64,000 nucleotides of DNA from an uncultured Bacteroidota bacterium (GCA_913060705.1 CAJXTX010000001.1:186001-250000), one strand, 5' to 3'; shown: positions 45,109 through 53,953, numbered from the stretch's first letter. Program-made: numbers and translations. Notes: generated from the sequence alone by a model not told the origin.

Positions 45109-45116
45109 CAAAAATA
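45109..45116 (-). promoter_or_regulatory. TAnnTTTG -7 element for tRNA-Pro
   Basis: The minus strand reads TATTTTTG, an exact -7 match, ending 12 bases before the mature tRNA 5' end, which gives a leader of a few bases. No firm -33 TTG was identified. Confidence 0.5.
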
Positions 45117-45155
45117 GCATATATTCGTGTATATTTAAAGCTAATCTTTAAGCCT

Positions 45156-46331
45156 ATGACACGTGTCAATTCTTATACGCTTTCAGTAGCGATCGTTTCT
45201 TTAAGCCTCTTGTTTGGGTGCAACAATTCAAGTCAAGGACAAAGCGCCGCTCCTGTAACCACCTCAACAGCTTCGGTTACAATCAGTGAAGTCGAAGAAA
45301 CCCAGACAAATTACGAGTTAGAGCTCGTTGCGGGTGACCTTGACATTCCGTGGGGAATGGTTTTCGTTGACGGAAAGCTTTTAGTTTCTGAAAAGAATGG
45401 TACACTATGGCTTTACGAAGATGCCGAAACGAGAACGGCTGTGACCGGTGTACCTGAAACGTGGCAAAAAGGTCAGGGTGGACTCCTTGATATCGAAATT
45501 GACCCCAATTATGGTGAAGAACCCTGGTTGTATTTCTCCTATTCAAAGCCAGATCCGAACGATAGCAGTTTAGGACATACCGCAATAGGCAGAGCACAGT
45601 TGGTGGATAATGAACTTCAACAATGGGAAGAGTTGTACTATGGATCTGAAACCTCTGATAAGGGCTTTCATTTCGGGTCACGCATAGAATTTGACGATCA
45701 ACAAATGCTTTATTTTTCCATTGGAGATCGCGGAGACCGTGATAATAATCCACAAGATCCTGGACGTGATGGAGGTAAAATCTACCGCATTCACAAAGAC
45801 GGATCCATTCCGACCGATAATCCATTTTATGGGCAATCAGGAGCGAAAGAGGCGGTCTTCAGCTACGGTCATAGAAATCCTCAAGGAATGATTTTTCATC
45901 CAGAATTCAAAGAGATCTGGGTGCACGAACACGGTCCACAAGGAGGTGACGAGGTGAATAGTTCACAGGCTGGCAAGAATTTTGGATGGCCCGTGATTAG
46001 TTACGGTATCAATTACGACGGAAGCTCATTTACCGACATCACTGAAAAAGAAGGCATGGAACAGCCTTTGTATTATTGGGTTCCTTCTATCGCACCTTCT
46101 GGAATGCAATGGGTTACAAGCGAACGTTATCCAGAACTCAAGAATACGCTTTTAGTGGGCTCTTTGAAATTTCAATACTTAGAAGCCCTTCATTTTGAAG
46201 GGAAGAAAGCTGTGAAACGCGAGCGCCTTTTTAAAGACGTAGGAAGGTTAAGAACCGTACGTCAGGGCCCAGAGGGTTACCTCTACATCGCGGTTGAAGG
46301 AAAGGGTATTTACAGAGTGCTTAGTTCTTAG
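45156..46331 (+). CDS. PQQ-dependent sugar dehydrogenase-like lipoprotein
   Basis: A 391-residue soluble glucose/aldose dehydrogenase-type six-bladed propeller (Asd/YliI family). The start at 45156 yields a lipoprotein signal with Cys22 (LLFGC); the in-frame Met at 45063 lies inside the tRNA gene. Motifs are DIPWGMVFVDGKLLVSEK, HFGSRIEFDD, YFSIGDRGDRDNNPQD, GGKIYRIHKDGSIP, YGHRNPQGMIFHP and WVHEHGPQGGDEVN, containing the PQQ- and calcium-site residues of the family. It probably oxidises sugars outside the cytoplasm. No PQQ synthesis genes are in the window. It overlaps murQ at the 3' end by 11 bp (convergent). Confidence 0.87.
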   Translation: MTRVNSYTLSVAIVSLSLLFGCNNSSQGQSAAPVTTSTASVTISEVEETQTNYELELVAGDLDIPWGMVFVDGKLLVSEKNGTLWLYEDAETRTAVTGVPETWQKGQGGLLDIEIDPNYGEEPWLYFSYSKPDPNDSSLGHTAIGRAQLVDNELQQWEELYYGSETSDKGFHFGSRIEFDDQQMLYFSIGDRGDRDNNPQDPGRDGGKIYRIHKDGSIPTDNPFYGQSGAKEAVFSYGHRNPQGMIFHPEFKEIWVHEHGPQGGDEVNSSQAGKNFGWPVISYGINYDGSSFTDITEKEGMEQPLYYWVPSIAPSGMQWVTSERYPELKNTLLVGSLKFQYLEALHFEGKKAVKRERLFKDVGRLRTVRQGPEGYLYIAVEGKGIYRVLSS

Positions 46332-47133
46332 ATTGCTGCAAGGCTACACGCACCGATCCGTATTCGTTTAACAGTTCACGAGCTTCGTTTGTCGGAATGC
46401 CAAGGGCCTCAGACAAGTAACGAGTTCCTCGCTCCCACAGCTTGTCGTTTGAAAGTTGCATGTCTACCATGCGGTTTCCGACAACATGCCCCATCCGAAT
46501 CATTAGCGTGGTTGAAATCATGTTTAGAATGAGCTTTTGAGCGGTCCCGCTTTTCATTCGGGTTGAGCCCGTCACAAATTCGGGACCTACTACCGCTTCA
46601 ATTGGATAATCTACGGCCTGCGACAGTTGACTTCCCTTGTTATTGGTTACACAGGCGGTTAAAAGTCCATTCGCTTTAGCCATCCGCACGCCTCCGATTA
46701 CATAGGGAGTAGTTCCAGAGGCAGCGATTCCCACGACAGTGTCGAGTTCTGAGATCTGAAATTCTTGAAGCGTTTTCCAGGCCTGATCCCAATCGTCCTC
46801 TGCAAATTCAACGGCTTTACGTATGGCTTGATCTCCTCCGGCTATAAGACCTACCACCTTTCCGTGATCCAATCCAAAGGTTGGAGGTATTTCTGAGGCA
46901 TCCACGACTCCTAGTCTTCCTGAGGTGCCTGCGCCGATATAAAAAAGCCGTCCTCCAAGACTAAACCGCTCAACCAATTCATCTACAAAAGGTGCGATTT
47001 GATGAATGCAATCACCAACCACAGCGGCTACTTTGGCGTCCTCTTGATTGATTCCCGTCAAAAGTTCGTGTGTATTTTTCAAGTGTAAGTCGTTATGCAA
47101 AGAATCCGACTCGGTTGTTTTTGTAAAGCTCAT
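46321..47133 (-). CDS. murQ: N-acetylmuramic acid 6-phosphate etherase
   Basis: A 270-residue SIS-domain enzyme that removes D-lactate from MurNAc-6-phosphate to give GlcNAc-6-phosphate. The sugar-phosphate site is YIGAGTSGRLGVVDASEIPPTFG, with the catalytic Glu81 equivalent to E. coli Glu83. Further family residues are IAASGTTPYV and TGSTRMKSGTAQK. It is shorter than E. coli MurQ (298) at the C-terminus. It is divergent from anmK, which makes its substrate, with 48 bp between the start codons; the pair forms the anhydroMurNAc recycling route. Confidence 0.95.
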   Translation of the reverse strand: MSFTKTTESDSLHNDLHLKNTHELLTGINQEDAKVAAVVGDCIHQIAPFVDELVERFSLGGRLFYIGAGTSGRLGVVDASEIPPTFGLDHGKVVGLIAGGDQAIRKAVEFAEDDWDQAWKTLQEFQISELDTVVGIAASGTTPYVIGGVRMAKANGLLTACVTNNKGSQLSQAVDYPIEAVVGPEFVTGSTRMKSGTAQKLILNMISTTLMIRMGHVVGNRMVDMQLSNDKLWERGTRYLSEALGIPTNEARELLNEYGSVRVALQQSKN

Positions 47134-47137
47134 AAGG

Positions 47138-47145
47138 CAAATCTA
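47138..47145 (-). promoter_or_regulatory. TAnnTTTG -7 element for murQ
   Basis: The minus strand reads TAGATTTG, an exact -7 match. Only four bases separate it from the murQ ATG, so transcription would begin at or next to the start codon. A matching TACATTTA for anmK lies at 47170-47177. Confidence 0.45.
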
Positions 47146-47181
47146 ATGCGAATTAGCGCCATTTACCACTACATTTAAGGC

Positions 47182-48279
47182 ATGACTGTATTAGGACTCA
47201 TGTCGGGAACGTCGTTCGACGGATTGGATCTGTGTGTGGTGACTTTTGAGGAGGTCGACAGCGCTTACAGCTATACCATCAATGCCACCCTCCACTACCC
47301 CTATGAAGAGGAATTCGTGCAAGCGCTCAAGAAGGCGCACCTCATGAATGAAGCCGAAATTGCTGCTCTGGAAAAATCCTTTGATTCCCTTACTATCGAG
47401 GCGATTGGTCGACTTTTAGAGGCTTCAGACCTTCAGATTGACCTCATAGCAAGTCATGGGCACACCACAATGCACCAGCCCGAAAAAGGACTAACAAAAC
47501 AGATCGGAGACGGAAGACGCCTGAGCGAAACGTTCGGGATTCCAGCAGTGTATGACTTCCGTTCGTACGATGTTGCCTTAGGAGGTCAAGGGGCTCCTCT
47601 TGTTCCTATTGGTGACGAACTTTTGTTTCATTCTTTTGATGTGTGCATCAATCTAGGAGGAATCTCTAACCTCTCCTACTCCAATAAGAATACGCGACGT
47701 GCGTTTGATATTGGTATGTTCAACACCCCCATCAACGACCTTGTTCAATCCCTAGGTTATGCTTATGATAAGGATGGAGCAATTGCTCGGTCAGGAAAAA
47801 CTATAGCTTCTCTGTATAATGACCTCAATGCCCTCGAATTCTATGCCCTTCAAGGTGCCAAGTCTTTAGGAAAAGAATGGTACCACGATCAATATGCCAA
47901 GAAGATAACTGCCATGAAGGCCCCAGTTAAAGACCTGGTGCGCACAGTAACAGCGCATAATGTTCATCAGATCACTCAAGCATTAAAAACCATTTTTGAT
48001 GCGGATTCTGAACTTGAAAAGCTTAAGGTTTTGATTACCGGAGGTGGAGCGCATAATTCGTACGCCATGGAACTATTAAAGGCTCAAACCCAAGACTTCG
48101 CAACATTATTGATCCCAGACCATCAACTGATCGACTACAAAGAGGCACTGATTTTTGCCTTTATGGGATACCTAAGGGTTCAGAATAAAATCAACGTGTA
48201 CAGCAGCGTAACCGGAGCTTCCGCTGACTCTTGTGCGGGCACCTTGATTCAACCAAACCAGCAGCGTACCTTTAGCTAA
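47182..48279 (+). CDS. anmK: Anhydro-N-acetylmuramic acid kinase
   Basis: A 365-residue sugar kinase that phosphorylates and opens 1,6-anhydroMurNAc to MurNAc-6-phosphate using ATP. The N-terminal LGLMSGTSFDGLDL and the ASHGHTTMHQP, FGIPAVYDFRSYDVALGGQGAPL and INLGGISNLSY segments are the family landmarks. A GGGAHNSYAMELL nucleotide segment lies near residue 290. Length is normal. It works with divergent murQ in peptidoglycan recycling, and udk begins 9 bp downstream. Confidence 0.95.
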   Translation: MTVLGLMSGTSFDGLDLCVVTFEEVDSAYSYTINATLHYPYEEEFVQALKKAHLMNEAEIAALEKSFDSLTIEAIGRLLEASDLQIDLIASHGHTTMHQPEKGLTKQIGDGRRLSETFGIPAVYDFRSYDVALGGQGAPLVPIGDELLFHSFDVCINLGGISNLSYSNKNTRRAFDIGMFNTPINDLVQSLGYAYDKDGAIARSGKTIASLYNDLNALEFYALQGAKSLGKEWYHDQYAKKITAMKAPVKDLVRTVTAHNVHQITQALKTIFDADSELEKLKVLITGGGAHNSYAMELLKAQTQDFATLLIPDHQLIDYKEALIFAFMGYLRVQNKINVYSSVTGASADSCAGTLIQPNQQRTFS

Positions 48280-48288
48280 AATTTAGGC

Positions 48289-48894
48289 GTGTATATCATA
48301 GGAATCACAGGCGGATCCGGCAGTGGCAAAACCACGCTGGTTAAGGCACTAGGAGAATTGAGCGATCAACCCTTGCAGATTTTATCTCAAGATCGTTACT
48401 ATCACAATCAAGACCATTTAACACCTGCAGAAAGGCGTAAAACCAACTACGATCATCCAGATGCCTTTGACTACGCTTTACTCATCGCCCAGCTCAAGGC
48501 ACTCAAATCCGGAGAATCGATTGATGCTCCCATTTATGATTTTGTGCATGAGACGCGAAAAAAAGAAACCGATACCATCATCCCTCCGAAAGTACTTTTA
48601 TTAGAGGGTATATTATTGATGAATCGTCCTGAAGTATTCGATTTGGTAGATCTTTGGATCTACGTAGATACCGATCAAGACCACCGTCTGCTTAGAAGAA
48701 TTCGAAGAGACACCACCGAACGTGGACACGATCTTGAAACCGCTTTTACGCGCTACACAAAGCAGGTGAAACCTATGCACGACACCTATGTCTCCAAGGC
48801 ACGAAAAAAAGCACATTTGGTCATCAATAACGACGACGATTACGCCGAAGCAGCTCAATTTATCGCACTCGCTATAAAACAGTTATGCCAATAA
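48289..48894 (+). CDS. udk: Uridine kinase
   Basis: A 201-residue P-loop kinase that phosphorylates uridine and cytidine for pyrimidine salvage. It begins with GTG, followed by YIIGITGGSGSGKTT, the Walker A motif at residues 8-16. Also present are LSQDRYY (catalytic Asp), TNYDHPDAFDYALL and RDTTERGHD, the lid motif of the Udk family. No ATG is available at a suitable position, and the family sequence starts directly at the GTG. It overlaps the ftsB-like gene by 10 bp. Confidence 0.93.
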   Translation: MYIIGITGGSGSGKTTLVKALGELSDQPLQILSQDRYYHNQDHLTPAERRKTNYDHPDAFDYALLIAQLKALKSGESIDAPIYDFVHETRKKETDTIIPPKVLLLEGILLMNRPEVFDLVDLWIYVDTDQDHRLLRRIRRDTTERGHDLETAFTRYTKQVKPMHDTYVSKARKKAHLVINNDDDYAEAAQFIALAIKQLCQ

Positions 48895-49214
48895 AAGGAT
48901 CCAATCGCTTAAAAGGTCTGAAGTGGCTAACCAATCTCTATATAGTCATTGGGCTCTTTTTTGTGGTATGGATGCTTTTCTTTGACGCCAACTCGGCATT
49001 GATTCAGTGGCAACTTCAGAAAGAGATCAAGGCTTTAGAAGAAGAACGCGCTTATTTGCAACGTGAAATCGAAACCGATCGGGCACTACTTCAAAAATTT
49101 TCAGATTCACTAGAGAAAGAAAGGTATGCTCGGGAACGTTACCTGTTTAAGCGCGAAGGCGAAGACCTCTATCTAATTGAATACGCCGACAGTATAAAAC
49201 AACCCGAATTCTAG
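48885..49214 (+). CDS. FtsB/DivIC-like septum formation initiator
   Basis: A 109-residue bitopic membrane protein: a short basic cytoplasmic tail, one helix at about residues 17-36 (NLYIVIGLFFVVWMLFF), and a periplasmic coiled coil with heptads (LQKEIKALEEERAYLQREIE). A conserved end follows (ERYARERYLFKREGEDLYLIEY). The ARExYxxKxxGExxxxI pattern identifies the FtsB/DivIC family, which joins FtsL and FtsQ in the divisome. It overlaps the end of udk by 10 bp. Confidence 0.87.
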   Translation: MPIKGSNRLKGLKWLTNLYIVIGLFFVVWMLFFDANSALIQWQLQKEIKALEEERAYLQREIETDRALLQKFSDSLEKERYARERYLFKREGEDLYLIEYADSIKQPEF

Positions 49215-49216
49215 GT

Positions 49217-49259
49217 ATTGTTAACAATTTAGCCCCCCCGATATTGGCCACAGTGGCCA
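49217..49259. promoter_or_regulatory. Two palindromes upstream of parA
   Basis: ATTGTTAACAAT (49217-49228) is a perfect 12-bp palindrome, and TGGCCAC-A-GTGGCCA (49245-49259) has perfect 7-bp arms. They lie between the ftsB-like stop and the parA ATG at 49293. Neither resembles the chromosomal parS consensus. They could be operators or a weak terminator. Confidence 0.45.
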
Positions 49260-49292
49260 GTTATTGTATTTTAGAACACTCTATTTTTCACT

Positions 49293-50087
49293 ATGGGCAA
49301 GATCATTGCGATAGCAAACCAGAAAGGTGGTGTAGGTAAAACCACTACCTCCGTTAACTTGAGTGCCGCTCTTGGTGCATTAGAGCAAAAAGTTCTACTC
49401 ATTGATGCCGACCCTCAGGCGAACGCAAGTTCAGGACTAGGGATTGACGTCGAAAATGTGAGTCTGGGCACCTATCAGTTACTCGAACATACGGCTACCG
49501 CCTCAGAGGTTATCGTGAAAGCGAATTCGCCAAACGTATCACTCATACCCGCCCATATTGACTTAGTGGCTATTGAAATTGAGTTGGTAGAAAAGCCGAA
49601 CCGAGAGTTCATGCTGGCCGAAGCGATAAAACCATTAAAGGAGCAATACGATTATATCGTCATCGATTGTGCTCCATCCTTAGGATTACTAACCCTTAAT
49701 GCCCTTTCAGCGGCAGATGCGGTAATTATTCCCATACAATGCGAATACTATGCGCTTGAAGGGCTAGGCAAACTCTTAAATACGGTCAAGAGCGTTCAGA
49801 AACTCTACAACAAAGATCTCGATATTGAAGGCATGCTCCTTACGATGTACGATTCAAGGCTAAGACTTTCTAATCAGGTAGTCGAAGAGGTTCGCAAGCA
49901 TTTTGGAGACATGGTTTTTGAAACAATTATTCAGCGCAATGTCAAGCTAAGTGAAGCACCTAGTTTTGGTGAAAGTATAATCAGTTACGATGCAAGTAGT
50001 AAAGGTGCTTCAAATTATCTAGGTCTCGCACGAGAGCTTCTGAAGCGCAAAGTGAATGACAAACCGAAAAAAAAGAAGACCTCTTAG
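49293..50087 (+). CDS. parA: Chromosome-partitioning ATPase ParA (Soj)
   Basis: A 264-residue ParA/MinD-family ATPase for chromosome segregation. It has the deviant Walker A KGGVGKTTTS (residues 10-19) with the signature lysine, LLIDADPQANASSGLG (Walker A-prime) and YIVIDCAPSLGLLTLNAL (Walker B). It lacks an N-terminal helix-turn-helix, as expected for chromosomal (type Ib-like) ParA. It is followed 3 bp later by parB. Confidence 0.96.
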   Translation: MGKIIAIANQKGGVGKTTTSVNLSAALGALEQKVLLIDADPQANASSGLGIDVENVSLGTYQLLEHTATASEVIVKANSPNVSLIPAHIDLVAIEIELVEKPNREFMLAEAIKPLKEQYDYIVIDCAPSLGLLTLNALSAADAVIIPIQCEYYALEGLGKLLNTVKSVQKLYNKDLDIEGMLLTMYDSRLRLSNQVVEEVRKHFGDMVFETIIQRNVKLSEAPSFGESIISYDASSKGASNYLGLARELLKRKVNDKPKKKKTS

Positions 50088-50090
50088 CGT

Positions 50091-50966
50091 ATGGCTAAAC
50101 AACAGAAACAAGTTCTCGGAAGAGGTATAGCTGCACTTCTAAAAGACCCTGACAAAGACATTACGATGTCAGAAGGAGGTTCACTCATGGCCTTCATTGC
50201 TCCAAGCTTGATTGAGGTCAATCCCTTTCAACCGAGAACGACTTTCGATGAGCAAGCCCTAAGTGAGTTAGCTCAATCTATCGAACAATTAGGAATCATT
50301 CAGCCCATTACTGTTCGCAAAGTAGAGAATGGCTCTTTTCAATTGGTCTCTGGGGAGCGACGTTTAAGAGCGGCCTTATTGGCGAATCTAGAACGCGTAC
50401 CCGTTTACATCAGAGAAGCGAGTGACCAAGAATCTCTTGAAATGGCCTTGGTTGAAAATATCCAACGTCAAGAGCTCGATCCTATAGAGATTGCACTTTC
50501 TTATCAACGTCTTATAGATGAAATTCAACTCACTCAAGACAAACTAAGTAAGCGCGTTGGTAAGCAGCGTTCGACCATTACCAATTACCTTAGACTTTTA
50601 AAGCTCCATCCTCAGGTGCAAGATGCATTGAAGAACCGTTCGATCAGCATGGGACACGGAAGAGCGATCATGTCACTAGAGAATCATTCAGATCAGTTGC
50701 GCCTTTTAGGCGAGGTTTTAGGCAAAGGATTGTCTGTTCGGGCCACTGAAACTAGAGCACGACAACTAACGCAGCCCTTATCCTCAAAGCCCACAAATGA
50801 ATCTAAACTGAGTAAGAAAGTAACCTCTGCAGTCGAGGCGCTTCATCACTTCAGCGGAAAAGAGGTTAGTGTAGACCTCAGGGCCAATGGTTCTGGAGTT
50901 CTTAAGTTTCAATTTGATTCTGAAAAAGACCTACTAAAACTCAAAAAAGCCCTCATCGGTGAATAG
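50091..50966 (+). CDS. parB: Chromosome-partitioning protein ParB (Spo0J)
   Basis: A 291-residue parS-binding CTPase-type protein. The N-terminal ParB/Srx domain shows NPFQPRTTFDEQALSELAQSI, the Box II SGERRLRAALLA and VENIQRQELDPIE. The helix-turn-helix is LSKRVGKQRSTITNYLRLL. A C-terminal dimerisation segment ends the protein (about residues 245-291). No parS-like site was noticed in the window. The stop overlaps the DUF5683 start by 8 bp. Confidence 0.95.
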   Translation: MAKQQKQVLGRGIAALLKDPDKDITMSEGGSLMAFIAPSLIEVNPFQPRTTFDEQALSELAQSIEQLGIIQPITVRKVENGSFQLVSGERRLRAALLANLERVPVYIREASDQESLEMALVENIQRQELDPIEIALSYQRLIDEIQLTQDKLSKRVGKQRSTITNYLRLLKLHPQVQDALKNRSISMGHGRAIMSLENHSDQLRLLGEVLGKGLSVRATETRARQLTQPLSSKPTNESKLSKKVTSAVEALHHFSGKEVSVDLRANGSGVLKFQFDSEKDLLKLKKALIGE

Positions 50967-51564
50967 GTTTACGGCTTTCTTGCTCGTATTCTTTTCTATA
51001 TACTTCAGCTACGCTCAAGAACAAAACGAGCTGAGTTCGAGAGAAGAAAAAAGAATACAACGCGCAGAAAAACGGCTTGAACGTGCTAGAGACCCTTTAG
51101 CTGCTTCAAAGGCTACCTTTTATTCGGCCGCGTTTCCTGGACTTGGACAATTTTATAATCGACGTTATTGGAAGGTTCCACTAGCCTGGGCAGCAGTAGG
51201 CACCGGTGTTTTCGTTTACCAATTCAATCAAACCCAATACCTCAGGTACCGGGACGCCTTTAAATTGAGAAATGCGGGATTCACTACCGATGAATTTTAC
51301 GACATCAATGGAGACGGTGTTGGTCCTGACGTCTCGAATAGCGCTTTAGAACAAGCTCAAAAGGGGTCACAGAGTCAGCGAGACTCTTCGATCTTAATCG
51401 CTATTGGCCTCTATCTTTTGAATGTGATTGATGCCAGCGTAGATGCGCATTTAAAGCCTTTTAATGTCAATGAAGACCTAAGTCTTCGATTGCAACCTGT
51501 GTTAGAGCCTTTAGCTGTTGGAGCGGGTACTGAAGCAGGACTTAAACTAAAAATTACATTATGA
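50959..51564 (+). CDS. DUF5683 membrane protein
   Basis: A 201-residue protein with a GTG start inside the end of parB and signal or first helix MNRFTAFLLVFFSIYFSYAQ. It has the conserved ATFYSAAFPGLGQFYNRRYWKVPLAWAAV segment (given here over two pieces), then a helix and YRDAFKLRN, and a final helix LIAIGLYLLNVIDASVDAHL. These are DUF5683 features. Function is unknown. In Flavobacteriia it is regularly found between parB and dapB, as here. It overlaps dapB by 4 bp. Confidence 0.85.
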   Translation: MNRFTAFLLVFFSIYFSYAQEQNELSSREEKRIQRAEKRLERARDPLAASKATFYSAAFPGLGQFYNRRYWKVPLAWAAVGTGVFVYQFNQTQYLRYRDAFKLRNAGFTTDEFYDINGDGVGPDVSNSALEQAQKGSQSQRDSSILIAIGLYLLNVIDASVDAHLKPFNVNEDLSLRLQPVLEPLAVGAGTEAGLKLKITL

Positions 51565-52262
51565 GCGCAATTGCTTTGTTGGGATACGGAAAGATGGGAA
51601 AACGCATTGAAACGCTTGCCCTCGAACGCAACCATCGTGTTGTACTTTGTACCAATGAAACCCCAGATCGCCTCCCTCCAGATACCGAGGTGATTATCAA
51701 CTTTAGCACTCCTGACTCCGCCGTAGATTTAATACGCCTTGGATTGCAGCAAGGGATTCCGGTAGTAAGTGGTACCACGGGATGGTTAGAGCGTCTGTCA
51801 GAGATTGAAGCGCTAGCTACCGCTCAGCAAACAGCATTTCTCTACTCGAGTAATTTCAGTCTTGGCGTGAATCTATTCTTTGCACTTAACGACAAACTGG
51901 CATCACTCATGGCTCCTCATAAAGACTATGCGGTAAGTATGACTGAAATTCATCACACCCAAAAGCTCGATGCCCCGAGCGGAACAGCCCTATCATTGGC
52001 TACAGCTCATCTTGAGGCTCAAAATCTCAAAGGAATAAGTGATGTGCCTAAAGATAACCACCTTCATATCACTTCTTTGAGAGAGGGTGAGGTTCCAGGA
52101 ACCCATATCGTGAACTACCAGAGTAACATAGATCAAATCAGTATTCGTCATGAAGCCTTTTCAAGGGACGGATTTGCTTTAGGCGCGATCATTGCAGCAG
52201 AATGGATCATCGGTAAAAAAGGTATTTTTACCCTTTCTGACGTTTTAAACCTTCACCCATGA
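51561..52262 (+). CDS. dapB: 4-Hydroxy-tetrahydrodipicolinate reductase
   Basis: A 233-residue NAD(P)H-dependent enzyme of lysine and diaminopimelate synthesis. The Rossmann motif is ALLGYGKMGKRIE, then VSGTTGW, SSNFSLGVNLFF and the substrate motif EIHHTQKLDAPSGTALSLA with the catalytic His and Lys. It is shorter than E. coli DapB (273) but matches the Bacteroidota form. The 4-bp overlaps at both ends (ATGA) indicate coupled translation with DUF5683 and lepB. Confidence 0.95.
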   Translation: MSAIALLGYGKMGKRIETLALERNHRVVLCTNETPDRLPPDTEVIINFSTPDSAVDLIRLGLQQGIPVVSGTTGWLERLSEIEALATAQQTAFLYSSNFSLGVNLFFALNDKLASLMAPHKDYAVSMTEIHHTQKLDAPSGTALSLATAHLEAQNLKGISDVPKDNHLHITSLREGEVPGTHIVNYQSNIDQISIRHEAFSRDGFALGAIIAAEWIIGKKGIFTLSDVLNLHP

Positions 52263-53953
52263 CAAGCTTTGAATGGATTGCGGTCTTAACCGCTTTTCAC
52301 CTCGTGTACGGATTGCTCTTTATGCTCTTCTTCAAGAAAGAAGGGATTGCGCCGTATAAGGCCTTCATTCCTTTTTACAACAGCGTGCTCATGCTACGCG
52401 TTTTAGAGCGCCCGTGGTGGTGGGTAGTGTTATTTGTCCTTCCTATTATCAATTTGGTCATGTTTCCTGTGCTCTGGATTGACCTTTTATATGCCTATAA
52501 AAAGCCGAAACGAGCAGAACATCTATGGGTCATTTTAACGCTTGGACTCTATTTATTTACGCTTGGTGCTAATGCTTCGTCTAAAAGAGAGACTGATCGA
52601 TTAAAACCCGAAAAAACAAAAACAGGAGAATGGGTGTCGTCTATTGTTTTCGCAGTAGTTGCTGCGACCATTGTGCATACCTATTTCATTCAACCCTACG
52701 CCATACCTACCCCTTCACTCGAGCGAACACTGCGTGTCGGTGACTTCTTATTGGTGAGTAAATTTCATTACGGAGCACGAATTCCCACGACTGCTATTGC
52801 AGCGCCAATGATGCACGATACGGTTCCTATCTTAAAAGTCAAATCGTATTTAAAGAAACCCCAGCTCCCTTACATGAGACTTCCTGGTTTCGCTTCGGTA
52901 GAAAAAAACGATTTGGTGGTTTTCAATTGGCCAGCAGATACCGTTAGACAATTTTTTGTCAAAGAGGCGGGAGTCGTTAAGCCCATCGATAAAAAGTCTA
53001 ACTATGTAAAACGATGCGTTGGAACCCCAGGTGACACGCTTGAAATCATAGACGGTTTTGTCTATATCAATGGCGAATTGCTTGAGCTCGATCATCGCGC
53101 TCGTCCAATGTACAACCACAAGGTCTATGCTGCTTCAGGGGTATCCTCAAGACTTTTATCACAGGCAGATGCATCTGACTTCGTTAGAATATTTACGGCT
53201 ACCTCCCTTTCACAGGAGCAATACAATGCTTTAATCCCTTTCTTGATGGGGGTGAATCAGAGAGAAGACCAAACCATTGAACTTTATACAGATGCAGAAG
53301 GAATTCCTATCCGTGTTTTACAAGAAGAGCGCATCGCATTAAAAGAAGTACTGAAGTCAGAGCAACTGGTAAACCTTCCACTCGACAAGGTCGAATGGCT
53401 TCAATCCCAAGAGCGTATTGATAGCGTAGTAATGGATGTCTCACCGAAAGGGGTTCCCGGGTATGCTATATTTCCGAATCACCCGAATTATACCTGGAAT
53501 GAAGACAATTTCGGCCCTATTTACTTACCCCAATCAGGGGATATTGTTTCACTGGATATAGAAACACTACCCCTCTACAAACGCATTATTGAGGTTTATG
53601 AGAAACGCGACTTAAAGGTCGAAAACGAACAGATATTTATTGACGGCAGTGCAGCCGATTCGTATCAGTTTGAAAAGAATTATTACTGGATGATGGGCGA
53701 CAATCGCGATCACTCAGAAGACAGTAGAAGTTGGGGATATGTTCCTGAAGATCACATCTTAGGAAAACCTGTATTCTTATGGATGAGCTGGGACAATTTT
53801 AACAAGGGTATCACAAAGATGAAGCCCCGGTGGGAACGATTTTTCACGACAGTCCAAGGCCCAGGAGAACCTCAATCTTATCTCAGCATATTCCTTATTG
53901 GATTGGCAGGGTATTTCGTATATCGCTTTTGGCGTAAACGCAAAAAAGGATAA
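52259..53953 (+). CDS. lepB: Signal peptidase I with extended N-terminal and central parts
   Basis: A 564-residue type I signal peptidase. An N-terminal DUF5684-like region with three hydrophobic helices (about residues 5-25, 54-78, 88-104) precedes the anchor helix at 126-143. The catalytic Ser153 lies in IPTPSLERTL, the general-base Lys251 in YVKRCVGTPGDT. Box E is GDNRDHSEDSRSWGYVP near residue 480. About 200 residues lie between the lysine motif and box E, far more than in E. coli LepB. A last helix near residue 540 may return the C-terminus. It cleaves signal peptides of secreted proteins. Confidence 0.93.
   Translation: MTSFEWIAVLTAFHLVYGLLFMLFFKKEGIAPYKAFIPFYNSVLMLRVLERPWWWVVLFVLPIINLVMFPVLWIDLLYAYKKPKRAEHLWVILTLGLYLFTLGANASSKRETDRLKPEKTKTGEWVSSIVFAVVAATIVHTYFIQPYAIPTPSLERTLRVGDFLLVSKFHYGARIPTTAIAAPMMHDTVPILKVKSYLKKPQLPYMRLPGFASVEKNDLVVFNWPADTVRQFFVKEAGVVKPIDKKSNYVKRCVGTPGDTLEIIDGFVYINGELLELDHRARPMYNHKVYAASGVSSRLLSQADASDFVRIFTATSLSQEQYNALIPFLMGVNQREDQTIELYTDAEGIPIRVLQEERIALKEVLKSEQLVNLPLDKVEWLQSQERIDSVVMDVSPKGVPGYAIFPNHPNYTWNEDNFGPIYLPQSGDIVSLDIETLPLYKRIIEVYEKRDLKVENEQIFIDGSAADSYQFEKNYYWMMGDNRDHSEDSRSWGYVPEDHILGKPVFLWMSWDNFNKGITKMKPRWERFFTTVQGPGEPQSYLSIFLIGLAGYFVYRFWRKRKKG

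Noticed and set aside
45063-45155. Upstream in-frame Met as start of the PQQ-type dehydrogenase
   Set aside because: This start is inside the tRNA-Pro gene; the later Met gives a standard lipoprotein signal peptide.
49293-50966. A parS centromere site near parAB
   Set aside because: No sequence resembling the TGTTTCACGTGAAACA consensus was noticed in the surrounding bases; the two palindromes upstream of parA are of a different type.
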